Below, piece by piece: positions 45,165 through 57,060 of a stretch of 64,000 nucleotides of DNA. Location of the stretch: the NCBI GenBank assembly GCA_963930655.1, contig OZ005601.1, positions 25,296,921-25,360,920 on the forward strand, in the 5' to 3' direction. The notes beneath the pieces were generated by a model that saw only the letters and a list, made by a program, of their open reading frames with translations, did not search any database and was not told the DNA's origin. Numbering within the stretch: position 1 is the first letter of the stretch; every line of letters begins with the position of its first letter. The position numbers and the translations under genes are program-made. The DNA is from Myrica gale. Lineage: Eukaryota > Streptophyta > Magnoliopsida > Fagales > Myricaceae.

Positions 45165-48100
45165 AGAGGTGTTCATCGGTATCGGTAACCGCTCCCCGCT
45201 TAGTAGCGGGGGCTGTACCAGTTACCATTTTCACCAAAAAGGCGGTGAAACCGCCTACCGCTGGTCAGTTCACCGCCACAAACCGTTTTTTTTTTAAATT
45301 ACAGGCGATATGAAGTCATTTTGTTTAGTATAAGACTCTTACTTAGGGTTCCCCCGCCCCTCTCGCGACAGATCCTCAATTCCTCATTTCATTCGTTCAG
45401 GATCAGCCCCCTGGTCCCTCCCTCGACGGCTCAACCCTCCTTTCGCATCTGCCCAGTGCCCCTCCCCCTCGACGGCTCGATCCTCTCTCACACGGTGAAC
45501 GTCTTCTGCTACCGTGGTCCGTCAAACTCTCCCTCATAGTAAGTCTCTCTCTCCCTCTCAATCTCTCTATCTCTCTCGTTATCTGCCTCTCTCTCTCTCT
45601 CCCTCTTTCGAATCTCATCTCTCCCTCCGCCTTCTACAGCTGCAGCCGACCGCTGTGCAACAGGACAACTCAGGTTTCTCAGCTGATCTCTCTCTCTTTC
45701 GACTCTGTCTCCCTCACGGTAAGTACTAAGTCCCTCTCTGCCTCTTTTTTTGTCAAACCGATTGGCTCTAAATCTTAATTGTTTAATCAACTGTTAATTG
45801 TGAAGTTAATCAATTATGGACTGTTAATTTTAAGGTTAAGTATCACCTTTGATTGTATTCCCCAGCGGGTATCACCTTTTGTGGTCACCTGTCTGTCTTC
45901 CCTAGTTCGTCTTCTTTCTCTTTTCGTTCATGAGTAATTGACAAAGTTCCTCTGGGTCATTATCCTTTTTGTTACATTTTTTCAATAGGTCTCTTGCCTA
46001 ATGTTGTGAATATAAAAAATGCAACAACAATTTAAATCAGCCTAGGAGTAGCTTCATGACTTGCTGATTGGTTCATGACTTGCTGATTGGGATGTGCAAG
46101 GGTGTGTATCATTATCACAAAAGAAGCATGTGTGGTTGCTCTGCATTTGTTCGGGAGTCAAATACTCCATTTTCATATTTTCTTAAGGAATTCAATGTTA
46201 TTTTAGCTTATGATGCCGAAGAAGATCTAAGGATTTCTGGGTTGCTGGCAGTGCTGATACACAAGCACTAATGGAATGAGTTGAAGGGGGTATGATTGAA
46301 ATTCATTTAATGTGGGAGATATGAAAATGATCAATAGGAGCTGAGTGTGGGGGAAAATAATGATCTTGGTGTCACATTGGACAGAAAGAAAGAAAAGGAA
46401 GCTCGACAACTATACATTAAGTCCTTTAAGTCCATTTGGACATGACAATTTCTTGTGGTTGTGTTATATGTTATTATTTTAAGTAACCAACAGTGCACCC
46501 TGCCTTGCGTGGATTAAATTGCTCACCCCATTCAACCCTACCCTATCCTTAGGTGGAAATATATCCCATAAGGGTGTATAGCTTAATTGTGAAGTTAAAT
46601 TTCTGCCACTTTTTTTAGGTGCTCAGTGATTGTGATTGTGCTTAATTTGGCAGTGGCCTTGTCTCAATTTTGTGGCTTAAATTAAGGTATGTCTTTCTAT
46701 CACATTCTCTCTATACAATTCAGTTAGAAATTGCTTTAGGGTTTGGTATTTGGATAATTGTGATTTGTGAAACTGTTGGAGGATGAGATTAAATTGGTGG
46801 AAGGATACTTGTGGTTTGTAAAACTATTGGAAGATGGGATTGAATTAGTTTGGATTCTTGGATATATGAGATTGAATTGTTTGATTAGGTATAACAAACT
46901 GTATTTTGAATTGAATTTGAGGTTATGTTTTGTTTTGAAAATGTCAACTTATGCTAACTTCTAATGTGGAGGTGGTTATAATTTAATATGATCACATCTA
47001 AAGCTGTTACACTTGCCTTGTTTTTTTCTTTACTTTTAGATGAATTCTACACAGTCACATACACTCATTAGTGAGAGTGGAATTGGTAGCGAAACTAGCC
47101 CACACTTCTAACCTGATAGGTAGTAGTGTGACTATTACACCTTCTCAATCTTGTCCAGCCACTCCTACATAGAGTATAGAACAACTGACACTGATCATAG
47201 TGGGTTACCATCACTCCCTCCACTTAAAAAGAGGAAAACTCACGGGAGTCTCTAGTTTGGAAACACTTCACTAAGAGCATTGATGAAAATGATGTCATGA
47301 ATGTTAGAGCTACTTGTAATTACTGTAAGAAAGATTTTCTTGCCATCACGGTTGCGGCAACATTTAGAGTCTTGTGTGTATTACAAGAGGAATTTAGCGG
47401 GTCATGTGGATGTTGGTCGAATGTTGTTGAATCATGATGCATCGAAGGCGAGTAGTGGCGATGTTGAGGTGTTGGGGGTCACTCGCAAGTTTGATGATAA
47501 AACAATTAGGGAGTTGATTGCGAGAATGATCATCATAGATGAATTGCCATTTCTTAAGATTCAGAAGGTTGAGTTTAAGGTATTGATGCATTATTTGGAA
47601 CCTAGGTTGAATATGCCTTCAAGGTATACGTTGATGAGAGATTGTATGTCACTATATTTAAGGGAGAAGATGAAGTTGGAGGGGTTTAAAGTGAATAAGT
47701 ATAGAGTCTGTCTCACCACAGATACTTGGACATCAATCCAAAACTATAAATATATGTGTGACTGAACACTTTATTGATTCTAGTTGGACATTGCATAAGA
47801 GGATCTTGTCATTTAAGAGGATCCAAGACCATAAAGCATCAAGTATTCTAAAGGAATTGGAAGATTCTTTGCTTGAATGACAGATTGATAGGGTGTTTAC
47901 TATTACAGTTGATAATGCGTCATCTAATGATTCAGCAATTGACCAATTCAAAAGGAGACAACTATTTGAAAGTTTAGATAGTTCAATGTTGAAGGTTGTG
48001 TATGGTCACGAGTATTTACATTTGAGGTGTTGTGCACATGTTCTCAACTTGATTGTCTCGGATGGGTTAAAAGATGTGTATAAGTCAATAATTAAAGTCC

Positions 48101-49855
48101 ACAATATGATTAAGTATGTGAAGTTTTCACCCCAAAGGTTAGAAACCTTCAATAAGACTGCTGTAGAAAAAAACATTGCATATGACCAATTTTTTAGTCT
48201 TGATGTTGCAACCCGCTGGAACTCCACCTATTTTATGTTGAATGTGGCTGAAAAGTATCATAAAGCATTTGATTATATGATGATATTGGATGAACATTTT
48301 GTTATTTATCTGCAAGAGGAGGGGCATGGGAGGCAGAGATTGAGTCCACCTATATTTGAGGACTGGGAGGGCATTCATCATGCTATTAAATTTTTGAAGT
48401 TATTCAATGAGGTGACTTTGCGGGTATCGGGATCTAACGTGGCTACCTCTAATGTATTATTTGAAGAATTAACTAAGATTACTAGACATATCATCAGGTA
48501 TAAATCCAGTGGGCAAAGTATGCTTGTGGAGATAACAACAAAAATGCAAGCGAAGTATGATAAGTATTATGGTGATTTAGAGGAAGTTAATGAGTTTCTA
48601 TTCATTGCAGCATTGCTTGATCCTCAATACAAGTTGGGGGCATTACATTTTTGGTTCAAGAACCAATTGGGGGAGGAAAAGGGGGGAGGAGATGACAAAC
48701 AAAATGAAGAAGATATTTGAGAGATTGTTTGCTGAGTATAGTAGTGTTATCCACTGCCACTGCTCCCCCTCGTGCTGTTGTGGATAGCACTGTGCCTATG
48801 GTTGATGATGACAGTGACAGAGATTACTTTACTGAATGGAGAGTTTCTCAGAGGATGTTGGAGTCCAAATATGAGATTGAAAGGTATATATCTGAGGGAG
48901 TTGAGGAGGTGACTCCAATATTTGATATTCTGAATTGGTGGAAGGTGAACTCTGCGAGGTTTTCAATTCTTTCTCAAATAGCCCATGATGTATTAACAAT
49001 TTTCATCACCACTGTGCCCTCTGAGTCGGTGTTTAGTATTGGAGGTCGAATCTTGGATCATTTCCAGAGTTTGTTGGCTCCAAAGACTGCAGAAGGACTA
49101 ATATGTGTTCAGAATTGGTTGAGAGGTGACCCTATTGTGGGACTGGTTGATGCCCAACTTGAAGTGTCTGATAACATAATTGAAGATGAAGAGACTTACA
49201 TGCTTGATTCAGGTAAACTTATTCGTTGGTTGTTACTTGAATCTTGATGCTCAATTTAATCTAATCATTATAAATTGATGCTCTTATTTCTTAATTATGT
49301 AGAGTTACCCGCTTCTACGACGGAGATCGAGATGGAGTATGACACATGTTATTGCATTTGCCCCACCTTTGAGGCTTTTTTTATACTCTTACATTTGGAC
49401 AATGTTTTTTTTGTATCATGTATGTATAGTGTTGTATTTGAGTAATTATATAGTGTCGACTTGTAGCATGTATTTGTGGTAATTTTGTAAGTTCTATGTA
49501 GTTTTTTTTTGGAGAAAACAATTTAAGAAGCGTAGAAAAAAATAGGCCAAAACTAGAGAAGATAGGCCAAAACAATAAGCGACCCAAACGACAATTGCAA
49601 AGATAGAGAAAATAGGCCAAAAAAGTGACCCAAATCATGGCAAAATGGTCCAAACCGTGGCCCAAGCAGCAAAAAAAACTGGCCCAAAATGTAAAATATG
49701 GCCTAACAGCCCAAAAAACTGTCCCAGCGATGGAAGCGGCCCACCACTACAGCTGGGCACCGGTAACCGATACCGATATCGATACTAATTGCAAAAAATA
49801 GATAACCGTCTTGAGCGGTGGCGGTGGGGGCATAACCGCCGCCCATGCACAGCAC
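45165..49855 (+). mobile_element. hAT transposon with a decayed transposase
   Basis: The left end AGAGGTGTTCATCGGTATCG and the right end (reverse complement GTGCTGTGCATGGGCGGCGG) form a degenerate inverted repeat. They are flanked by TGCAGCAT and TGCAGCCC, an imperfect 8-bp duplication. Subterminal blocks rich in GGTAACCG and GCGGT occur at both ends. A C/T-rich leader with possible GTAAGT splice sites (45540, 45720) precedes the transposase gene, as in Ac/Tam3-type hATs. It is the only hAT in the window with a recognisable transposase. Confidence 0.72.
47040..49383 (+). pseudogene. hAT transposase, frameshifted
   Basis: The plus strand carries, in order: an ATG after a TTTTAG acceptor (47041); a BED-type zinc finger (NVRATCNYCKKDF, then HLESC); the catalytic core (LTTDTWTS, FTITVDNASSND, LRCCAHVLNLIVSDGLKD, DVATRWNSTYFML); and the C-terminal hAT dimerisation domain (FITTVPSESVFSIGGRILDH, KTAEGLICVQNWLRGDP). 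A final intron (donor after 49212, acceptor before 49302) leads to a last short exon. The frame shifts in the zinc finger near 47345, near 47760 and again near 48700, and a stop interrupts LLE*QIDR at 47878-47880. The relatives are domesticated-like RICESLEEPER/DAYSLEEPER and active hATs; here the defects argue for a dead copy. Confidence 0.85.
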
Positions 49856-49863
49856 TGCAGCCC

Positions 49864-50034
49864 CGTGCTCTTATAGGTGATTTAGTGGCTTGTTATTCTT
49901 AAGCATTATTCCTGCGGCCTACCGCCTTCATTTCCCATTTCTGGTCTGTTCGGAAGCTGTTGTCACATCCTTTCTCATAGCCCCAGTGTCTCAAGGAGAA
50001 AGTCAAAAGATATCATCTGACAACCTGCTTTTAT
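49864..50034. other. intergenic, nothing recognised
   Basis: Short gap between the hAT right end and the MITE; 50276-50555 is the presumed 3' flank of the MATE gene. Confidence 0.3.
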
Positions 50035-50275
50035 GGCTATGTTTGTTTCATATCTCAAAAAGTTTTCACTCACTTTTTCATCCATTCCAATACATTTTCA
50101 CCAATCCCAATAATTTTTTCATCAATTCCAATACATTTTCAACAATCACAATAACTTTTTACAAATTCCAACAACTTTTAACACACTTTTCACCAATCCA
50201 AAAAGAATCTACACTACTTCCAAAAAAAAAAAATAAAAAATAAAAACGGTTTTGAGAACTCAACCAAACATAGCC
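50035..50275. mobile_element. MITE with GGCTATGTTTG inverted ends
   Basis: The left edge GGCTATGTTTGTTT and right edge AACCAAACATAGCC are inverted, and TCTCAAAA / TTTTGAGA continue the symmetry further in. The interior is built from ACATTTTCA/CCAATCCCAATA repeats. 241 bp, non-coding. The flanking duplication is unclear. It lies downstream of the MATE gene. Confidence 0.55.
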
Positions 50276-50555
50276 TTTAGGATCTGATCCCATTATTCAG
50301 GTGTGAGATTCCTTAACCTACTGTGGTAAAATAGCTGAAAATGTGGAATCCACTCTTGAGCAGAACAAAATTGAATGAGCAAGACCACTCCTACAAATAC
50401 CACGATTGAAGACTATTTTAGCTTGATCAGGCGACATTGTAATTCACTACTTCTGTTTTGAATTTTGCATGGAACTGAGAAAAAAATTGCCAAACACAAT
50501 CATGTGTCAAGCTTCATTTTGGTCTCAGCAACGATATCATCCTTCTGATCTCAGG

Positions 50556-53500
50556 TCAGTTCTCTACAACTCCTCCTCCCCATTTCCTCACTCGGCTCTC
50601 TGCTTCTTCAGCCTGCAGAATTTGTTCGATTAGAGTGACAATTAATTTTGGGGTAGAAAATTTGAAATGGAAAATTCTGAAGAGTAAGTATACGAACTTC
50701 TCTGTTCCAGTTAGTTATTGAAGTGACCACAATCAAGATTATGGTCTGCAAACAAATGCCTCCAATCATTCCTGACCAAATACCCTGCACAAATCAGATG
50801 CAGTACAAATAAGGCAAAGCGGGAAAAAAAGTACAAGAACATCTATGCCAACATGCTTTAGACATAACCAAATCTTTCTAGTGTCTCACCTCAGCTCCAA
50901 AACCGAATGTGAATCCTAGGAGTATGCCAGCCGGCAATCCGACAATATAGTAGCACCCGATGTTGATGTATGCAACAAGAGATTGCCATCCGGCTCCAAC
51001 AGCAACACCTATACCAAGAGATCGAAAATTTTAAGTTTAAATGATAGGAGTTGATGTTTGTCGGGCTGCAAGACCAGGCTTTCTTGTTCTTACCAGATAA
51101 GACTGGTTGAAGGCTGTTTAGAAGCACTGTGATTCCAAGCAAGACAGCAAGTTGGGTAGTCTCCTCAGCAACGGCTTCACTGTTGGTGAAAAGGTAAGGG
51201 AAATAGTCCCTTGTTGCAAATACTACACACATGCAAACAACCCCGATGGAAACGGATGTGACAGAAACCACTACCACTGCGAATTTTGCAGCCTTAGCAT
51301 TGCCAGCTCCAAGTTCATTGGACACCCGCACACTGTTGGAGAATCAGAAGTCATACAATTCGTTCATTGGGTTTGACTAGGAAGTGAGTTAAGAAAGAAA
51401 AACTGATCAAAGCCTGCAAGGAACATCACCTTATTGCAGCATTGAACCCAAGTGCAATCATGGCATCCCATCCTTGAATGTTCATGCTGCAAAACAAAAA
51501 ATAAAAAAATTGATTGTAGAACATTAGATGATATATGGAGACTTAAATAGGTGCAAATTAATGACTCTTCGTGCAGCACCGTACCAAATAGAAATGGCGT
51601 CAACTGGAATCAGAGGGTTCGGCAAACGGCCTGTTATCACCACCAGTATCATCAAGTACCAAAACTCCAAGCTGCAATTCATTAGACAGATGAGAGACCG
51701 TACTCAGTATCATCCGATATAGTATTCCTCATTTAAGCAAGAAGGAAATGAGGAACATACCACAACATGACAGCAGAAGCCAATGAAAGCTTCACAAAGC
51801 CCCACAAGTCTGCAAATGCTAACCACGAGAACCCAGCCCAAGCACCATCGGACTTGGTAATGAAAATGTACATCAATTGGATAATAACAATGAGCCACCA
51901 TGACGTGTTAAGAGTGATTGCTGCACCAGTTAAGCCCCAACCAAGCTTCAATATTAGCAACCAACTAAAGAATGTATGAAGCACCAGCACCACAAACGAT
52001 ATCCATGCCATGACTAAGACTTTCCTCTGTGCCTGTAGGAACTTTTGGATTGGAAAATTTATAGCATACGCGAACAGTTGTGGAAGCATCCACAAAGCAA
52101 ATTTTCCTGCAGCGGAACATGACCATTTCAAGTTATTTTTAAGTCCGACCATCCTGGCTAAAGTGCTGCTGGGCTGAAATTGGGACTAACCCATTCATCA
52201 AAGTTTTGAGCCGGACCAATAAAGCCCATAAATACCTTCTTCCCAGATAAAGGGGTTCCGAGTTTAATATCTTTAGGACCAACAAGAATGTTTGCATTTT
52301 CGGCAAAAATATTTAATCATAATTATTTTTTATTAGCAAGATCGAAAATGGAAAAGTTGAAAAGATTCTTCTACTATTAGTGATGTCAATAAAAATAAAG
52401 AGAGGGCTCAATGGGATGGTGGTAGGAATGACACGAGGGTGGGGAGTGAGATGGACCCAGTACATTGATAGGAAGCTACCCAATGTACCCATTGTTTTTT
52501 TTTGTAACTTGGAAAAATAAAAAAATATGGTAATAACCCAAATGCACGAACAATATTTAAATCAAGGCAATCCCCAGAGCAACTTTATAAGTTAGCATAT
52601 TTGAGTGGAGAGAAGAGCAACAAACACTAACCAGCGGCTTCAGATATCTCAGTCGTCTCTCCAATGACCTCAAGGATGGGCGGAGACCAAACATAGATAG
52701 GAACTAAAAGACAAGCTGTAGTTAACAAAATGACCCACGATCTCTGCATGTACACCCCCAACATCCTTATCTGCCCTGCACCGAATGCTTGTCCACACAG
52801 CGTCTCCAATGCACTTCCCATTCCCAACTGATTCCAACCAAAAAATGGAAAGAAGAAAAAAAAAACAGAGTATCATCAGATTTTGGATTCAAAATACTCG
52901 ACGCCGCTACGGCCTAGGAGTCATTAGATATTCAGTAATGGCGAATCACGACTATGAGTTATGACATTGTCTAGAGTCGCATTTAAAACTTTTTAAGTGT
53001 TAAAGATGAGTCCAGCCAAAACCTCTGTTTCTACAGACTACGGACTACGGTGATGCTCAGTGCTTCAGTGATTATTCCCTTTACTGTTTGCTTAAAAAGG
53101 AAATGATTAGAAAGTATGCAAACAGAGTCAAACGCCGTGCCTTTGTTCTTTTTGTTTTCAACCAAAGTTAGGAGTAAGGCTGTGGTCTCTGGGATGCTAA
53201 ACTACTACAACTAGGCCATTGTTCCTGCTTGTACTTCGTGAAGGCAACAGTAAAAGTTCTACCCCTGCCCCCAACTTCACTTTCTCTATTCTCTTTTAAA
53301 AATCCGATCCTTCCCGCACTTCTCCCCACAGAAGGACGTATTTAACATATGAAGGAAAAGCTGAATCAAGATTGACAATTTGACGGCGAAACAACTAAAG
53401 AAGGAAACACTACCATGACACCAAAAGCAAGTCCGGCGATGACAGAGTTTTCGACAGACACAGCGGCGAGCTCGATCTCTCCGACGAGACCAGCAAATGT

Positions 53501-53668
53501 CTGAGTGAGAGCACCCAGTGAGTACTGGCATATGGAGGTGAAAATTGCCGGGCCAGCGAGCTTCCACAGCGTCTTGGACTCACTCCCAAACTCCCGGACA
53601 TAGTTCTTCTTCTTGTCGTCCTCATGGTCGCTGTGGTTACTAGTCAGAAGTGGCGTGTCCACCCCCAT
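50556..53668 (-). CDS. MATE/DETOXIFICATION efflux transporter, complete, nine exons
   Basis: Exons (minus): 53668-53414, 52827-52632, 52106-51761, 51671-51585, 51486-51430, 51332-51094, 51008-50890, 50784-50698, 50612-50556. Each has GT/AG borders, phases agree, and they sum to 1443 nt (480 residues), the usual MATE length. Twelve helices in two MatE halves are expected; typical motifs are [19 protein letters not shown] (exons 1-2), [53 protein letters not shown] and [20 protein letters not shown]. Plant DTX proteins export flavonoids, alkaloids, hormones or metals from the cytosol by proton antiport, at plasma membrane or tonoplast. The sequence SICQYSLGA...[11 protein letters not shown] is closest, from memory, to the DTX30-35 group; substrate unknown. 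The start chosen is MGVDTPLL: upstream in-frame codons lack an ATG, and a TATA box lies 80 bp upstream. Confidence 0.93.
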
Positions 53669-53746
53669 GGTTTGCTCCGACGTCGACGCCACCCTTCCGT
53701 TATTGCTGAAACTCCCGGACCGCTTTAGAAACCAAAGTACATGGTT

Positions 53747-53756
53747 ACTTTATATG
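53747..53756 (-). promoter_or_regulatory. TATA box of the MATE gene
   Basis: Minus-strand CATATAAAGT about 80 bp before the ATG at 53668. Confidence 0.45.
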
Positions 53757-53759
53757 CAA

Positions 53760-54828
53760 GGTTTTAGGAATTGGGGTTTCGGATTAGTTAACGACCTGTG
53801 CTTCCTTGTCTAACCTGGTAGGTACGATAGCGGGCGTTGGTCGCGTTTTGAAGGGTTGTTAACGCTTTTGAATGAAAGACCTGAGTTAAGTTCGCTGTGA
53901 GAAAAAACGTAGGATTTCGAAGAAGTTGTAAATATTTATGTTGAACAGTGTTTTATTGGTATTTGTGTAAAGTAGAGAGATAAATGATTTGATGTAATTG
54001 TTTAATAAAAAATTATTGGAGTTATGTGAAAAAGTATAGATATAATTTATGTTGAGTAAAAAATTAAAAAGTTGTTGGAGATTGTGTAAAATGTATTAAG
54101 GTTTATATTTAAATTCTGAATATGTTCTGTGGTAGTAATGTGAATATACTCATAGTCCTGAAAAAACTGTAAAAACGAACGTATCCCTGAAAATAAGCAA
54201 GTCATGCGCGTTTTCAATGAAACGGGCCATATCCTATGGACCCCACTCGTTTTCATTTATTTTTCGTTGGAATAGTATTTTTTTTTTTTTTTTGACGAAA
54301 GGGGAGGAGAAAATCAATTCTCTTTGACCATGACTATAAGATTACCTGCTACATGGTTTCAATTTATGTCTTGCTAAAAACTCCAAACTTTGGAATTAAT
54401 GAATAATAAGTGATAGCGACTAAAAATACAATTAAACTTGTTATTAAAGGTAAATCTTTTTTTCCTTTTTTTTAAAAAAAATAATGCAAGATAAGTGGCA
54501 CACGTGGAGTTTAGATCTTTTGTTTAGTGTTTAACGTCTCAGAGATTGATGGTTTAGCCGCTCTGTTTCAGGGCTCACTGTCCCAAATTAGGTTATTGCC
54601 TATTGGAGAAACCCAAATTTTAGGTAGGTAAAAATCTTGACACCAAAAAAATTGTTCCATTACAGCTTTTCTTCACTGCTATTGAACGGTAGATGCAAAG
54701 CTGCGTGGAGCTGAATCGCGTTTGGATTTCTTGAGTTTGATTGGTATTGCTCAGTTAAACCTTTCTTACCTCAAGCTAAACTGTCATGGGCTAAAAGAAC
54801 TTGTGTGTTTCTGTTGTAAAATTTTAGT
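53760..54828. other. intergenic between the MATE gene and a dispersed repeat
   Basis: AT-rich with several poly(T) runs. Nothing recognised. Confidence 0.35.
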
Positions 54829-54999
54829 GTTGTTAAAATTTTAGGTATTGGGTTTAGTGAAAAAGTGAAGAGAGAGGTAATTTTTTATATTTTTTGTAGT
54901 GAATAGTAGTGATTTGATGGGGGAGATAAAAATTATATTGTAATATTTTATTGTGTTAAAATTTTAGAGTGTGTAAAATTTTAGGACGCAAACGCAGCC
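54829..54999 (-). repeat. dispersed MITE-like repeat, copy 2
   Basis: Inverted relative to 30744-30910. Shared words include AAATTTTAGGTATTG, GTGAAGAGAGAGG and TGATTTGATGGGGGAGA. Both copies keep TAAAATTTTA-type words at both ends. Confidence 0.5.
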
Positions 55000-55858
55000 T
55001 AGGATAGAGTAAAATTCAGAATATTACAGATCTTGGGAAATGATACGAAAAGAAAGGAAATATTGAGATGGGTCGCTCTCAATGAGCAGTGGCGCATACA
55101 CCCACAAGTTACCCATCTACACCAGACCCAAAAACGAACCATTCAGGTACTTTAAAAAACTTTTACAGGAATTGCTTATCTGAAAAAACAGAAAAAAAAA
55201 AAAAAAAGAAGAAGCAAAACCCCCTCTCTCCGATGCAATTATTTTACCCACAAAATTTCTTAAATTTGGCTTTCAAACATAGGTTCCCCCCTATGCGAGT
55301 AGTACAAAATTCAAGGAGTAATTGTATCTAACTATCTATGCTTTGCTTGTCTTCATTTGAATTTCTCGGATGAAAGTAGGGTGAAAACTGAAAATACGAT
55401 AACTCAGTCCCTTGCTTCGTGTGGTAATAGTTGTACATAATCTTTGAGCACGGCTAAGGACTACAAACTTTAACAAAGGGGGAGCAAATTAATTTCCATA
55501 ACAATAGAGCTTGGGTTTTGAATAGAAAGTTTGGTTGGTACCTATTGATCATGTCATGTCAAAAGCAGTCATATGGCCCAAAGTTAACGCCACACGATTC
55601 GCTTCACATTGTTTCAACCCAAGCTACTTATATCATATTGTTTTAGACGAGTTCGTAGAATATACGAAAAAAAAACAGGTGCTATTTTTCGTAGCATTGG
55701 AAAATCTAATAAAATAGCCAAACCTCGTGCTCAAAATATTCTGGTTGTTTCTTTTGTTTCCCGTAGGAGGCAGGGTTTAGCGGAAGAACAACTTTTTTTT
55801 ATCGGAGCGGGTGACAACTACCTTTCTTATTAGAACCCTTGAAGCAAACTTCGAGAGC
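55000..55858. other. intergenic, no recognised gene
   Basis: An open frame at 55609-55833 is not recognised and has no supporting signals. Confidence 0.3.
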
Positions 55859-56041
55859 AGGATCCTCTGTAATTCGGTCACTTGCAGAGCAATTCTGAAG
55901 AGAGAGAGGAGTGGGTCCTGCCCGAGACCCACACCTGCTCGGACAAGAGAGCCTTATATGGACAGGTGTGGATCTCAGGCGGAACTCACTTCTCTCTCTC
56001 ATCAATTGTTCAGTAATTCGGTCACTCATATTACAGATCCT
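55859..56041. repeat. ~183-bp foldback (imperfect palindrome)
   Basis: The left half (AGGATCCTCTGTAATTC ... GAGAGAGAGGAGTGGGTCCT ... GACCCACACCTG) is mirrored by the right half (CAGGTGTGGATCTCAGGC ... ATTACAGATCCT). Inner arms of ~37 bp pair at ~85% around a centre near 55950; outer arms pair less well. It could be a foldback MITE or the source of a long hairpin RNA. Confidence 0.65.
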
Positions 56042-56908
56042 GGTCCCAAACTAAGGTAAGATTTGGCCCCCAAGAAAAAAAAATATTGGTGGGACTGGGA
56101 TTGGCTTTTGTCCTGTCAAATCTATCTCATGTAAATCCAAATGTGCTTTTGAGTGATTGATTCTTTATGTTGTTAAATTAAATCCCAATGTCGCCAAGCT
56201 TTACACATATATGCTTTGCCTTTATAAACTTATTGTCAACACTGCCAAACTCACAGACGGTTGCATGGACATTCGCTTAAACCGCAGCAGCTCTTTTAGT
56301 AATTACTCCAATCCTTCACGGCTCCATAATTTAGTGAAGGCACTAGGCAGCAGGCGTAATAATCATAATTCTTTTAAGCACTGGGGACTTCAAGAGCAAG
56401 AAGTTGATGAGATTCTATTCAAGTATTGAACCCCAACTATCTCCACTAGATGAAATTTAAGGGTCGTCTTCCCAAAATTTTGCGACTTTTGCCACATCAG
56501 CCCGTTTCTCCCGGCAAGACAACAAAAGTTCCAGCTCATTAAGATTGTGAATCCACGTTGGAACGGTACATGCAAGGTACTAACAACCAATAAACGAAAA
56601 AAAAAAAACTCATTCTAACTCCGTATTGACATCAACAAGCGTTAACACATTGTGAATGATGGAATTCAAATTCATCGTACAACGAATACTCGTTCAGACG
56701 CATATTTGTGAGACAACACTTTTCCGTCCCAAATTGGTTCAATAGTTCAGAATTTCTAGAATTGAATTTGAAAATTCCGATTCAGTACATAATTTTTTGG
56801 ACATTTTTTTATGATATTTTATTACGACGAAAATAGGTGACATAATTATTAATTTCTTCTTCAATAAAAGACAAAATTCTTATAGTGAGGCCATATATTT
56901 AATGGTTA
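56042..56908. other. intergenic, no recognised gene
   Basis: No supported feature. An open frame at 56157-56429 is unrecognised. Confidence 0.3.
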
Positions 56909-57060
56909 GTGTGAGGGGACATTGGCATTCAAAGCGACATATAAACAAAATGATTGAAGTAGCAAAGTACGATTACTTACAAAGTACCAACTTTCATAAG
57001 TCTTAATACTTTTTTTTTACGGAAGTCTTAAGCTTTTGAATAGAATGGAAAACTTTTGCA
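56909..57060 (+). pseudogene. decayed copy of exon 6 of the downstream 5-phosphatase gene
   Basis: The words GTGAGGGGACATTGGCATTC, GAAGTAGCAAAGTACGAT, TTACAAAGTACCA and TTTTGAATAGAATGG follow each other as in 61095-61220 of the intact gene. The match continues past that exon's donor into the intron, so this is a duplication of genomic DNA and not a retrocopy. Several length changes make it non-coding. Other exons of the lost paralog are not visible. Confidence 0.75.

Noticed and set aside
53669-53692. An upstream GTG start for the MATE protein
   Set aside because: Plant nuclear genes rarely start at GTG, and the ATG at 53668 fits the family's N-terminus and the TATA position.
55609-55833. 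Basic ORF (RRIYEKKTGAIFRSIGKSNK) that looked organelle-like
   Set aside because: I could not match it to any plastid or mitochondrial gene; no splice or promoter context.
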